A model generated the notes under the pieces. That model had not been told where the DNA came from. It ran no database searches and worked only from the letters and a program-made list of their open reading frames with translations. The translations under genes were made by a program, and so were the position numbers. DNA of 64,000 nt, taken from contig NZ_RZIJ01000004.1 of NCBI RefSeq assembly GCF_003989665.1, forward strand, positions 124,001 through 188,000, written 5' to 3'. Source of the DNA: Azospirillum doebereinerae (GTDB taxonomy: Bacteria > Pseudomonadota > Alphaproteobacteria > Azospirillales > Azospirillaceae). Below are positions 27,321 through 35,555 of this stretch, one piece after another. The stretch's first letter is position 1; each line of letters begins with the position of its first letter.

Positions 27321-28898
27321 ATGTCCGATAAAGAAGTTTCCCAGAGCGCCGTTTCGCAAAGCGCCGACAAGGTTCTCGACCACTTCACCCTCTTCCGCCA
27401 GCCCGAATACAAGGCGATGTTCGAGCGGAAGAAGGCCGAGTTCGAATACGGCCATTCCGACGAGGAGGTCGCCCGCGTCGCCGAGTGGACCAAGACGGAA
27501 GAGTACAAGGCCAAGAACTTCGCCCGCGAGGCGGTCGTCATCAACCCGACCAAGGCCTGCCAGCCGATCGGCGCGATGTTCGCGGCCCAGGGCTTCGAAG
27601 GCACGCTGCCGCTGGTCCACGGCTCGCAGGGCTGCGTCGCCTATTACCGCACCCATCTGACCCGCCACTTCAAGGAGCCCAACTCGGCGGTCTCCTCGTC
27701 GATGACGGAGGACGCGGCGGTGTTCGGCGGCCTGAACAACATGATCGACGGCTTGGCGAACGCCTATTCGCTGTACAAGCCGAAGATGATCGCCGTGCTG
27801 ACCACCTGCATGGCCGAGGTCATCGGCGACGATCTCCAGGGCTTCATCGCCAACGCCAAGACCAAGGACAGCGTCCCGGCCGACTTCCCGGTGCCCTACG
27901 CCCACACCCCGGCCTTCGTCGGCAGCCACATCGTCGGCTACGACAACATGATCAAGGGCGTGCTGAGCTACTTCTGGGGCGCGTCGGAGAAGTACGACAC
28001 GCCGAAGAACGAGACGATCAACCTGATCCCCGGCTTCGACGGCTTCGCGGTCGGCAACAACCGCGAACTGAAGAAGATCGCCGGCCAGTTCGGCATCAAC
28101 CTGCAAATCCTGTCGGACGTGTCCGACAACTTCGACACGCCGATGGACGGCGAGTACCGCATGTACGACGGCGGGACGAAGATCGAGGACGTGAAGGCGG
28201 CGGTCCACTCCAAGGCCACCATCTCCATGCAGGAGTACAACACGCCCCAGACCTTGCAGTTCATCAAGGAAAAGGGCCAGGAGGTCGCCAAGTTCAACTA
28301 CCCGATGGGCGTCACCGCCACCGACGAGCTGATCGTGAAGCTCGCCGAACTGTCGGGCAAGGCGGTTCCGGACTCCTTGCGGCTTGAGCGCGGCCGTCTG
28401 GTCGACGCCATCGCCGACAGCCACACCCACCTGCACGGCAAGCGCTTCGCGGTCTACGGCGACCCCGACTTCTGCCTCGGCATGACCCGCTTCCTGCTGG
28501 AGTTGGGCGCGGAGCCGGTCCACATCCTCTCGACCTCGGGCTCGAAGAAGTGGGAGAAGCAGGTCCAGAAGGTTCTGGACGGCTCGCCCTTCGGCGCCTC
28601 GGGCAAGGCCTACGGCGGCAAGGATCTGTGGCACCTGCGCTCGCTGATCTTCACCGACAAGGTCGACTACCTCATCGGCAACAGCTACGGCAAGTATCTG
28701 GAGCGCGACACCAAGGTGCCGCTGATCCGCCTGACCTACCCGATCTTCGACCGCCACCACCACCACCGCTACCCGACCTGGGGCTACCAGGGCGCGCTGA
28801 ACGTGCTGGTGCGCATCCTCGACCGCATCTTCGACGACATCGACGCCAACACCAACACCGTGGGCCAGACCGACTACTCCTTCGATCTGGTTCGCTGA
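27321..28898 (+). CDS. nifK: Nitrogenase MoFe protein beta subunit NifK
   Basis: 525 residues. P-cluster ligands are Cys80 (KACQPIG), Cys105 (GSQGCVAYY) and Cys163 ([11 protein letters not shown]). The protein is the partner of NifD in the heterotetramer and carries half of each P-cluster. The ATG at 27321 has an AGGAGAA site; a TTG two codons upstream is also in frame but less likely. It ends the nifHDK transcript before a strong terminator. Confidence 0.99.
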   Translation: MSDKEVSQSAVSQSADKVLDHFTLFRQPEYKAMFERKKAEFEYGHSDEEVARVAEWTKTEEYKAKNFAREAVVINPTKACQPIGAMFAAQGFEGTLPLVHGSQGCVAYYRTHLTRHFKEPNSAVSSSMTEDAAVFGGLNNMIDGLANAYSLYKPKMIAVLTTCMAEVIGDDLQGFIANAKTKDSVPADFPVPYAHTPAFVGSHIVGYDNMIKGVLSYFWGASEKYDTPKNETINLIPGFDGFAVGNNRELKKIAGQFGINLQILSDVSDNFDTPMDGEYRMYDGGTKIEDVKAAVHSKATISMQEYNTPQTLQFIKEKGQEVAKFNYPMGVTATDELIVKLAELSGKAVPDSLRLERGRLVDAIADSHTHLHGKRFAVYGDPDFCLGMTRFLLELGAEPVHILSTSGSKKWEKQVQKVLDGSPFGASGKAYGGKDLWHLRSLIFTDKVDYLIGNSYGKYLERDTKVPLIRLTYPIFDRHHHHRYPTWGYQGALNVLVRILDRIFDDIDANTNTVGQTDYSFDLVR

Positions 28899-28962
28899 CC
28901 GGTCTCCGCGACCCCGGCGGGGTGGGGTGTCCATCCCCCTGCCCCGCCGGTCAACTGCCAAA

Positions 28963-29003
28963 ACCGGAGAGCGCCACGCGACGGCGCTCTCCGGTCTTTT
29001 TTG
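28963..29003 (+). terminator. Rho-independent terminator of nifHDK
   Basis: ACCGGAGAGCGCC (28963-28975) pairs perfectly with GGCGCTCTCCGGT (28983-28995), followed by CTTTTTTG. A 13-bp stem with a U-tract, 65 nt after nifK. Confidence 0.93.
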
Positions 29004-29023
29004 TTTGTGGGGGGCGGTCAGGT

Positions 29024-29527
29024 TCAGCGGTCGCGCAGGATGAAGTCGATCATCCGCTTCAGCCCGTGCCGCCCGCGCTCCTTCCACCCGTCGCCGGCCA
29101 GCTCGACCGGGATCGGCGGCAGGCCGGTGCTCGGGGCGAGTTGGCCGTCGCGGATCGCCATCGTGCGCAGCAGGACGCGCGGGTGCTCGCCGCCGGCCCA
29201 GGCCGGGCGGGTTTCCATGGCGATCAGGATGACCGGCCCGTCGATGCCGGGCGGCTCCTCAAGCATCATTCCGAAGCGCACCACCGATTTTCCGAGGCCG
29301 GACAGGCGTTGTTCCACGATGTCGCCGGCGTCGGCGCACAGCGATTCCATGCCGGGCGTGGCCGGGGCCTCCGCCTCGTCGAAGACGCGGCACAGCACGC
29401 CGATCTGCCCGCCCGTCTCCGCCGCAAGGACGATCGGCTTGGCAAGGACGGGCGTCGCCAGCAACCCGGCGGCCACCGCAACGCCGATCATCACCGGCCC
29501 CATCGGCCCTCTCACCATTCCGCCCAT
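29024..29527 (-). CDS. Small exported protein between nifK and nifE
   Basis: 167 residues from an ATG with GGAGGGAG 6 nt upstream. A signal peptide (MGPVMIGVAVAAGLLATPVLA) is followed by a mature part with two Cys (VLCRVFD, ESLCADAG) and no membrane helix. I do not recognise the family. It is convergent with nifHDK and divergent from nifE, and the nifE activator sites lie only about 75 nt upstream of its start. No sigma-54 core pointing its way was found. Confidence 0.8.
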   Translation of the reverse strand: MGGMVRGPMGPVMIGVAVAAGLLATPVLAKPIVLAAETGGQIGVLCRVFDEAEAPATPGMESLCADAGDIVEQRLSGLGKSVVRFGMMLEEPPGIDGPVILIAMETRPAWAGGEHPRVLLRTMAIRDGQLAPSTGLPPIPVELAGDGWKERGRHGLKRMIDFILRDR

Positions 29528-29599
29528 TCTTCGCTCCCTCCACTGCGCAACCCTGCGCGACATCCGCTGATACGCAGCATTCCGGCTTTTCCTGCATCG

Positions 29600-29615
29600 T
29601 GTGGGACTCCCGACA
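29600..29615 (+). promoter_or_regulatory. NifA upstream activator site, nifE (distal)
   Basis: TGTGGGACTCCCGACA, exact TGT-N10-ACA, about 110 bp upstream of the sigma-54 core. Confidence 0.82.
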
Positions 29616-29649
29616 ATGGCCGACCCGCTCACCACTCGCCCACGCCGAT

Positions 29650-29665
29650 TGTCGGGTATCGGACA
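29650..29665 (+). promoter_or_regulatory. NifA upstream activator site, nifE (proximal)
   Basis: TGTCGGGTATCGGACA, a second exact TGT-N10-ACA site, about 60 bp upstream of the core. Confidence 0.85.
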
Positions 29666-29710
29666 GCCACGCCAAAACGAACAATTCCATATTTTCAATA
29701 ACTTGATCGA

Positions 29711-29726
29711 TGGCATGCGCCCTGCA
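29711..29726 (+). promoter_or_regulatory. Sigma-54 promoter of nifENX
   Basis: TGGCATGCGCCCTGCA: GG and GC are 10 nt apart, 48 bp before the nifE ATG. Confidence 0.9.
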
Positions 29727-29773
29727 TTGCTCCATCCCATAAGCCATTTCGGCGTCAAGCTGGGAGAGCGGGC

Positions 29774-31180
29774 ATGCTCCAGGACAAGATCCAGGACGTC
29801 TTCAACGAGCCGGGTTGCGCGACCAACCAGACCAAGTCGGCCAAGGACAAGAAGAAGGGCTGCACCAAGTCCCTGAAGCCGGGGGCCGCCGCCGGCGGCT
29901 GCGCCTACGACGGCGCGATGATCGTGCTCCAGCCCATCGCCGACGCCGCCCATCTGGTTCACGGCCCGATCGCCTGCCTGGGCAACGCCTGGGACAACCG
30001 GGGCACCAAATCCTCCGGTTCGCAGCTCTACCGCACCGGCTTCACCACCGATCTGTCGGAGCTGGACGTCATCAACGGCGGCGAGAAGAAGCTCTTCCGC
30101 GCCATCAAGGAAATCGTCCAGCAATACGACCCGCCGGCCGTCTTCGTCTACCAGACCTGCGTGCCCGCGATGACCGGCGACGACATCGGCGCCGTCTGCA
30201 AGTTCGCCTCGGCCAAGCTCGGCAAGCCGGTGATCCCGGTCGACGCGCCGGGCTTCGTCGGTTCCAAGAACCTCGGCAACAAGCTGGCCGGCGAAACCCT
30301 GCTCGACCACGTCATCGGCACGGTGGAGCCGGACTACACCACCCCCACCGACGTCTGCATCATCGGCGAGTACAACCTCGCGGGCGAACTGTGGCTGGTC
30401 AAGCCGCTGCTCGACGAGATCGGCATCCGCCTCTTGTCCTGCATTTCCGGCGACGGCCGCTACAACCAGGTCGCCCAGGCCCACCGGGCGCGGGTCACCA
30501 TGATGGTGTGCAGCCAGGCGCTGGTGAACGTCGGCCGCAAGATGGAGGAGCGCTACGGCATCCCCTATTTCGAGGGCTCCTTCTACGGCGTCTCCGACAT
30601 GTCCGACACGCTGCGCACCATGACCCGCATGCTGGTGGAGCGCGGCGCCGACAGCGCGCTGATCGACCGCGCCGAGGGCGTCATCGCCCGCGAGGAGAGC
30701 CGAGTCTGGCGCCGGCTGGAGCCCTACAAGCCGCGCTTCGAGGGCAAGCGCGTGCTGCTGTTCACCGGCGGCGTCAAGAGCTGGTCGATGGTCAGCGCGC
30801 TGGAAGGCGCCGGGCTGACCATCCTCGGCACCTCGACCAAGAAGTCCACCCCGCAGGACAAGGCCCGCATCACGAAGATGAAGGGCGACGAGTTCCACCA
30901 GTGGGACGACCTCAAGCCCCGCGAGATCTACAAGATGCTGGCCGAGGACAAGGCCGACATCATGATGTCGGGCGGGCGCTCGCAGTTCATCTCGCTGAAG
31001 GCCAAGGTTCCCTGGCTCGACATCAACCAGGAGCGCCACCACGCCTACGCCGGCTACGACGGGATCGTCAACCTCTGCGAGGAGATCGACAAGACCCTGT
31101 CCAACCCGATCTGGCGTCAGGTCCGCCTGCCCGCCCCATGGGACCCCGCCCCGGCCTCCTCCCTGCTGGCCGCGGAGTGA
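29774..31180 (+). CDS. nifE: FeMo-co scaffold protein NifE
   Basis: 468 residues, homologous to NifD. Conserved Cys include GGCAYDGAM, GPIACLGNAWDNRG and QTCVPAMTGDD, the ligands of the P-cluster-like [4Fe-4S] clusters. In the NifE2N2 complex the NifB-co precursor matures to FeMo-co. An N-terminal Cys-rich lead (EPGCATNQ, KKGCTKS) precedes the core. The next gene starts 5 nt after its stop. Confidence 0.98.
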   Translation: MLQDKIQDVFNEPGCATNQTKSAKDKKKGCTKSLKPGAAAGGCAYDGAMIVLQPIADAAHLVHGPIACLGNAWDNRGTKSSGSQLYRTGFTTDLSELDVINGGEKKLFRAIKEIVQQYDPPAVFVYQTCVPAMTGDDIGAVCKFASAKLGKPVIPVDAPGFVGSKNLGNKLAGETLLDHVIGTVEPDYTTPTDVCIIGEYNLAGELWLVKPLLDEIGIRLLSCISGDGRYNQVAQAHRARVTMMVCSQALVNVGRKMEERYGIPYFEGSFYGVSDMSDTLRTMTRMLVERGADSALIDRAEGVIAREESRVWRRLEPYKPRFEGKRVLLFTGGVKSWSMVSALEGAGLTILGTSTKKSTPQDKARITKMKGDEFHQWDDLKPREIYKMLAEDKADIMMSGGRSQFISLKAKVPWLDINQERHHAYAGYDGIVNLCEEIDKTLSNPIWRQVRLPAPWDPAPASSLLAAE

Positions 31181-31185
31181 GCGCC

Positions 31186-32580
31186 ATGTCGCACATCCAA
31201 CGCTTCCCCAACGCCGCCAAGGCCGCCTCGACCAACCCCTTGAAGATGAGCCAGCCCTTGGGCGCGGCGCTCGCCTATCTCGGCGTCGACCGCTGCCTGC
31301 CGCTGTTCCACGGCTCGCAGGGCTGCACCGCCTTCGGGCTGGTCCTGCTGGTCCGCCATTTCCGCGAGGCGATCCCGCTCCAGACCACCGCGATGGACCA
31401 GGTCTCGACCATCCTCGGCGGCTACGAGAACCTCGAACAGGCGCTGCGCACCATCGTCGAGCGCAACAACCCCGCCATGATCGGCGTCGCCACCACCGGC
31501 GTCACCGAGACCAAGGGCGAGGACATGGGCGGGCAGTACACCCTGTTCCGCCAGCGCAATCCGGAGATGGCCGACACCGCCCTGGTCTTCGCCAACACCC
31601 CCGATTTCAGCGGCGGCTTCGAGGACGGCTTCGGCAAGGCGGTCACCGCCATCGTCGAACGTCTGGTCGAGCCCTCGCCGGCCACGGTGAAGACCCAGAT
31701 CAACGTGCTGGCCGGCGGACACCTGTCGCCGGGCGACGTCGAGGAGTTGCGCGACGTCATCGAATCCTTCGGCCTGTCGCCGATCTTCCTTCCCGACCTG
31801 TCGCTGTCGATGGGTGGCCGCCAGCCGGCCGACTTCACCGCCACCTCGCTGGGCGGAGTGACGGTGGACCAGATCCGCTCGATGGGTGCCTCGGTCGCGA
31901 CGCTGGTGGTCGGCGAGCACATGCGCATCGCCGGCGCCGCGCTGGAGTTGAAGACCGACGTGCCGAGCCATTTCTTCAGCCGCCTGACCGGGCTGGAGGC
32001 GTCGGACAAGCTGATCCGCGTGCTGGCCGAGATCTCCGGCCGGCCGGTCCACCCCAAGCTGCGGCGCCAGCGCGAGAGCCTGGTGGACGGCATGCTGGAC
32101 GGGCATTTCTTCTTCAGCCGCAAACGCATCGCGGTGGCGCTGGAGCCCGACCTGCTCTACGCGGTGACCAGCTTCCTGGCCGACATGGGCGCCAAGGTGG
32201 TCGCGGCGGTGTCGCCGACCCAGACTCCGGTGCTGGAGAAGCTGACCGCCACCACGGTGATGGTTGGCGACCATTCCGACGTCGAGACGCTGGCGCGCGA
32301 CGCCGACCTGATCGTCTCGAACTCGCACGGGCGGCAGGGGGCGGCGCGAATCGGCGTGCCGCTGCACCGCATGGGGCTGCCGATGTTCGACCGGCTGGGC
32401 GCCGGGCTGAAGGTCAGCGTCGGCTATCGCGGCACCCGCGAGCTGATGTTCGAGATCGGCAACCTGTTCCTGTCGCGCGAGATGGACCACGACCACCACC
32501 CGGCCGCGTCCCATGAGGGGCATGAGGATCGGACCGGTCAGGACTGCGGAGGCGGATCATGCGGATGCAGCGCCGTCTGA
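31186..32580 (+). CDS. nifN: FeMo-co scaffold protein NifN with a His/Cys-rich tail
   Basis: 464 residues, homologous to NifK, partner of NifE. The core includes HGSQGCTAFGLVLLVRHF and GVTETKGEDMGGQY, typical NifN blocks. The last 32 residues (433-464) form a tail absent from the NifK fold: DHDHHPAASHEGHE followed by [12 protein letters not shown], with five His and three Cys. This could hold a metal ion or cluster precursor. The nifX gene begins 22 nt before its stop. Confidence 0.97.
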   Translation: MSHIQRFPNAAKAASTNPLKMSQPLGAALAYLGVDRCLPLFHGSQGCTAFGLVLLVRHFREAIPLQTTAMDQVSTILGGYENLEQALRTIVERNNPAMIGVATTGVTETKGEDMGGQYTLFRQRNPEMADTALVFANTPDFSGGFEDGFGKAVTAIVERLVEPSPATVKTQINVLAGGHLSPGDVEELRDVIESFGLSPIFLPDLSLSMGGRQPADFTATSLGGVTVDQIRSMGASVATLVVGEHMRIAGAALELKTDVPSHFFSRLTGLEASDKLIRVLAEISGRPVHPKLRRQRESLVDGMLDGHFFFSRKRIAVALEPDLLYAVTSFLADMGAKVVAAVSPTQTPVLEKLTATTVMVGDHSDVETLARDADLIVSNSHGRQGAARIGVPLHRMGLPMFDRLGAGLKVSVGYRGTRELMFEIGNLFLSREMDHDHHPAASHEGHEDRTGQDCGGGSCGCSAV

Positions 32581-33029
32581 GCGTGGTGGGCGCGGCCCAC
32601 CCGAACCAAGACCATCCCAATCGCGGAGGATCGATGAAGGTCGCTTTCTGCACCCAGGACATGCAGCACGTCGACGCGCATTTCGGCTGGGCCAAGAACA
32701 TCGCCGTCTACCGGGTCGACCGCGCGGGCCACGCCTTCGTGGAGACCTTCCAGTTCGGCGGCTCGATGTTCGAGGACGGCAACGAGGACAAGCTGATCCC
32801 CAAGCTCGACGCCCTCGCCGACGTCGCCATTCTCTACCTGTCCGCGATCGGCGCCTCGGCGGCGGCGCGGGTGGTGGCGAAGAAGATCCATCCCGTCAAG
32901 GTCGAGGCCACCGAGTCCATCCCGGCCCTGCTCGACAAGCTGGTCGTCACCCTGAACGGCAACCCGCCGCCCTGGCTGCGCAAGGCGCTGGGCGACACCC
33001 CCGAACTCAATTTCGACGAAGAGGACTAG
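32559..33029 (+). CDS. nifX: NifX, FeMo-co precursor carrier
   Basis: 156 residues. The start RRLSVVG and the following [20 protein letters not shown] are the usual NifX opening. NifX binds NifB-co and the VK-cluster and shuttles them to NifEN. The ATG at 32559 has GGAGG 6 nt upstream and keeps the conserved N-terminal motif. The later ATG at 32634 also has a GGAGGA site and would remove that motif. Overlap with nifN suggests coupled translation. Confidence 0.95.
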   Translation: MRMQRRLSVVGAAHPNQDHPNRGGSMKVAFCTQDMQHVDAHFGWAKNIAVYRVDRAGHAFVETFQFGGSMFEDGNEDKLIPKLDALADVAILYLSAIGASAAARVVAKKIHPVKVEATESIPALLDKLVVTLNGNPPPWLRKALGDTPELNFDEED

Positions 33030-33033
33030 GACC

Positions 33034-33507
33034 ATGGCCGATGTTGTCGCCGCCCCCGTGGCGGCCGAGGTCGATGTTGCCGACCAGTTCCTGAAGACCC
33101 TGGTGCTGCTGTTCCGTGCCGAGGACAGCTACGGCGCCTGGGAAGGCAAGGCCGACGAGGTCCTGCTCGCCCCCTTCGTGCTGGACAAGGAGGCCCGCGC
33201 GGCGATCCCGATCATGGGCGATCCCGATCCGGACACGCTGTGGCGCCTGGAGCTGTTCTACAAGGCCGTCGGCATCACCATCGAGAAGCAGACCGGCCTG
33301 ATGGCCTCGCCGATGATGAAGATCAGCCACGAGGGCTTCGGCCGCATGATCCTGACCACCGGCCGTCTGGTGGTGATCTCCAAGAGCCTGCGCGACGTCC
33401 ACCGCTTCGGCTTCCCGACCGTCGAGAAGCTGGGGGCCGACGGTGCCAAGCTGGTCGCCGACGCGGTCGGGCTGATCCGGAAATACCCCGAGGTCGCCAA
33501 CCTCTGA
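33034..33507 (+). CDS. NifX-associated nitrogen fixation protein (DUF269 type)
   Basis: 157 residues beginning [20 protein letters not shown], with the blocks [32 protein letters not shown] and [20 protein letters not shown]. This matches the small protein always found after nifX in diazotrophs (NafX/DUF269), for which a cluster-storage role has been proposed. It starts 4 nt after nifX. Confidence 0.92.
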   Translation: MADVVAAPVAAEVDVADQFLKTLVLLFRAEDSYGAWEGKADEVLLAPFVLDKEARAAIPIMGDPDPDTLWRLELFYKAVGITIEKQTGLMASPMMKISHEGFGRMILTTGRLVVISKSLRDVHRFGFPTVEKLGADGAKLVADAVGLIRKYPEVANL

Positions 33508-33530
33508 CCGCCTTTGGAGAGGACCCCCGC

Positions 33531-33731
33531 ATGAGCGACATCGCCGCCCTGAAGGACGAGGTCAAGAAGCTGAACGCCCGCGCGACGAAGATGAAGATGG
33601 ACCTGCACGACCTGTCGGAGGAACTCCCGCAGAACTGGCAGAGCATCCTGGCCGTCGCGCAGGAGACCTTTGAAGCCTACCAGGCGCTGACCGAGAAGCG
33701 CGCCGCGCTGAAGGCGCTGGAGCAGGCCTGA
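33531..33731 (+). CDS. Small helical-hairpin nif protein (DUF683 type)
   Basis: 66 residues, two long helices: LKDEVKKLNARATKMKMDLHDL and WQSILAVAQETFEAYQALTEKR, shown in part as KKLNARATKMKMDLHDLSEE. It is a Rop-like hairpin of the family regularly placed between the NifX-associated gene and fdxB. A GGAGAGGA site precedes the ATG. Function not established. Confidence 0.88.
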   Translation: MSDIAALKDEVKKLNARATKMKMDLHDLSEELPQNWQSILAVAQETFEAYQALTEKRAALKALEQA

Positions 33732-33800
33732 CCACCGCGACACCCAACCCAAGGCTTAGGCGCCCCCCTCCCCCTCCGCGCCATTCGAGAGGAGCATCCC

Positions 33801-34094
33801 ATGGCTGAATTCGTGACCGGCACCACCCGCGGTGGCCAGATCTGGACGCCGAAATTCGTCGAATCCATCGACCAGAAGCAATGCATCGGCTGCGGCCGCT
33901 GCTTCAAGGTCTGCGGGCGCGGCGTGCTGGACATGATCGGCATCACCGAGGACGGAGACATCGTCGACGCCTTCGACGACGAGGCCGAGAAGAAGATCAT
34001 GACCGTCAAGGAAGCCGCCAACTGCATCGGCTGCGAAAGCTGCTCCAAGGTCTGCTCGAAGAGTTGCATCACCCACAAGGCGGTGGCGGCCTGA
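33801..34094 (+). CDS. fdxB: Nif-specific ferredoxin III (FdxB)
   Basis: 97 residues with two full motifs, CIGCGRCFKVC and CIGCESCSKVC, for two [4Fe-4S] clusters. Its opening FVTGTTRGGQIWTPKFVES is characteristic of the nif-specific ferredoxin III family. It probably supplies electrons to nitrogenase or to cofactor assembly and is the last gene of the nifENX transcript. Confidence 0.94.
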   Translation: MAEFVTGTTRGGQIWTPKFVESIDQKQCIGCGRCFKVCGRGVLDMIGITEDGDIVDAFDDEAEKKIMTVKEAANCIGCESCSKVCSKSCITHKAVAA

Positions 34095-34123
34095 GGGGTC
34101 GCTTCTGGTTCCTTGCAAGAGAA

Positions 34124-34160
34124 AAGCCCGGCGCCGAGAGGCGGCCGGGCTTCTTGCTGT
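34124..34160 (+). terminator. Terminator after fdxB
   Basis: AAGCCCGGC (34124-34132) pairs with GCCGGGCTT (34144-34152), then CTTGCTGTT. It ends the nifENX-fdxB unit 30 nt after the stop. Confidence 0.8.
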
Positions 34161-34188
34161 TGATGTGTTGAAGTGGTTGCTCCGCGCT

Positions 34189-34298
34189 GCCCCCTCCCCG
34201 ACCCTCCCCCGCTTCGCGGGAGAGGGGGCCAGGACGCTTGTCGAGGGCGGCGGCAGTTCCCTCTCCCGCCGAAGGCGGGGGAGGGTCAGGGAGGGGGC
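34189..34298. repeat. GC-rich palindromic intergenic repeat, copy 3
   Basis: Begins with G-C5-TCCCCGACCCTCCCCCGC and ends GGGTCAGGGAGGGGGC. The inner hairpins are CCCGCTTCGCGGGA and TCCCGCCGAAGGCGGG. It fills the gap between fdxB and the convergent helical-repeat gene, 18 nt from the latter's stop. Confidence 0.85.
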
Positions 34299-34316
34299 AA
34301 ACGCAACCTTCCCCCC

Positions 34317-34811
34317 CTACTCCCCCAGCCCCTTCGCCAGCGCCGCGATGGTGCCGTAGCCGACTTGGTCCACCGGGTCGATCTCCGCCATCTTGCTCAG
34401 GATCGCCAGCGCCTTGCTGCTGTTGTGGCGGCGCAGCTCGATGAAGGCGAGCGCCTTCATGGTGAACAGGAAGAATCGCGGCGCCCCCTGCGCAGCCCAA
34501 TCGGTGGTCTCCACCGTCAGTTGGCTCCAATCCGCCGGAAAGCCGCCCTCGCGCGCCGCCGCGTCCAGCCCGATGCGGGCGACCCGCTCGGCGTCGGCCA
34601 GACGCTTGCGGTTGAAGTAGAATTTGTAGAGCGCGTAGTAGACCGGCAGCACGCGCGGCGCCGCCCGGTGAGCCTCCCACAGGATCGCCTCGCATTGTTC
34701 GGGCAGGTCGCGCGCCTTCACCGCCTCCTGCAGAAGCTCGTCGATGTGCTCGGGCACGTCGCCAAAGGCCATCCGGCCGTTGGACATGCGCAGCTCGATC
34801 GGCTGGTCCAT
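34317..34811 (-). CDS. Helical-repeat (TPR-like) nif protein, paralog of 12725-13264
   Basis: 164 residues. It aligns with the 179-residue protein of the nifB operon: shared YALYKFYFNRKRLADAE, a W-LTVET motif, APRFFLFTMKALAFIELRR, and DPVDQVGYGTIAALA. No Cys-based motif in the conserved part and no signal peptide. It stands alone on the minus strand between fdxB and the iscA-nifU promoter. The ATG at 34811 is the only good start before the conserved region. Function unknown. Confidence 0.8.
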   Translation of the reverse strand: MDQPIELRMSNGRMAFGDVPEHIDELLQEAVKARDLPEQCEAILWEAHRAAPRVLPVYYALYKFYFNRKRLADAERVARIGLDAAAREGGFPADWSQLTVETTDWAAQGAPRFFLFTMKALAFIELRRHNSSKALAILSKMAEIDPVDQVGYGTIAALAKGLGE

Positions 34812-34930
34812 TCCCGTCAACCCTCCGTTTTGTGTTTCAACCATCCGACGCACCGACGACGCGACCATCCTGCCGCGCGCAAAGCCCGAGCGAAAGACCG
34901 CAATATTTTTGTGCGGCGAAGTGTCGCGGC

Positions 34931-34946
34931 TGTCACGAACCCGACA
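34931..34946 (+). promoter_or_regulatory. NifA upstream activator site of the iscA-nifUSV unit
   Basis: TGTCACGAACCCGACA, exact TGT-N10-ACA, about 115 bp upstream of the sigma-54 core. Confidence 0.83.
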
Positions 34947-35046
34947 CGCCCCAAACCCGACAAATTCATACGTCTCCAAAACATTGTCGGAATCGCGCCA
35001 CCCCATTTCGGCCTGACAATCATTAAAAATCAACGATCTAACGAGT

Positions 35047-35062
35047 TGGCCCGCCTCTTGCT
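35047..35062 (+). promoter_or_regulatory. Sigma-54 promoter of iscA-nifUSV
   Basis: TGGCCCGCCTCTTGCT: GG and GC are 10 nt apart, 59 bp before the iscA-like start. Confidence 0.88.
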
Positions 35063-35120
35063 TTATCGAATTGCAGAACGGCCGGCGATCCCGGCGGGGC
35101 TGTGAACGAGGAGGCGGGAC

Positions 35121-35513
35121 ATGGTGATTCTGACCGACGCGGCGGTTTCCACCCTGGAGCAAGTCTTGGCGAAGTCGGGCGGCGCCGCCGCCGGCCTGCG
35201 CATCGCGGTGACCGACGGCGGCTGCGCCGGCATGAAGTACCAGATGGGCCTGGAGGCCGCGGCCGGCGACGACGACGCCGTGCTCAGCTTCGGCCCGGTG
35301 ACGATCTTCGTGGACTCCGGCAGCCAGCCCTACCTCGACGGCGTGGTGGTCGATTTCGTCGAGGGCATCGAAGGCTCCGGCTTCAAGTTCGACAACCCCA
35401 ACGCCACCAGCAGCTGCGGCTGCGGCAAGTCGTTCTCGGCCGGGGGCCCAGGCGGCTCCTGCTCCACCGCCTCCTCGGGCTGCGGCCCGTCCCCCTCTTC
35501 GACCACGCACTGA
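35121..35513 (+). CDS. Nif-linked IscA-type Fe-S carrier
   Basis: 130 residues. The HesB/IscA core has its three Cys: Cys in DGGCAGMKYQ and two in SSCGCGKSF. Such A-type carriers move [4Fe-4S] clusters from NifU to targets. Past residue 105 there is an unusual Ser/Gly/Cys tail (GGSCSTASSGCGPSPSS) with two more Cys. It has a GGAGGCGGG site and is the first gene of the nifUSV transcript. Confidence 0.93.
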   Translation: MVILTDAAVSTLEQVLAKSGGAAAGLRIAVTDGGCAGMKYQMGLEAAAGDDDAVLSFGPVTIFVDSGSQPYLDGVVVDFVEGIEGSGFKFDNPNATSSCGCGKSFSAGGPGGSCSTASSGCGPSPSSTTH

Positions 35514-35555
35514 ACGCTCCTCACGGCGCTTACCCAGAGAAAAGGCAGCAGCGAC

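Noticed and set aside
27249-29087. A 612-codon open frame antisense to nifK
   Set aside because: It mirrors nifK codon structure in a high-GC genome, has no ribosome site, and its translation is low in complexity and unlike any family.
29815-31185. Long open frame inside nifE upstream of nifN
   Set aside because: Out of frame with nifE and Arg/Gly/His-rich; the nifN protein begins only at 31186.
32634-33029. Shorter nifX start at ATG 32634 with its own GGAGGA
   Set aside because: It would lose the conserved RRLSVVG opening; the upstream ATG also has a good ribosome site.
34860-34880. CGGCAGGATGGTCGCG as a sigma-54 core for the minus-strand helical-repeat gene
   Set aside because: Spacing is right but the flanking TTGC and TGG positions do not match.
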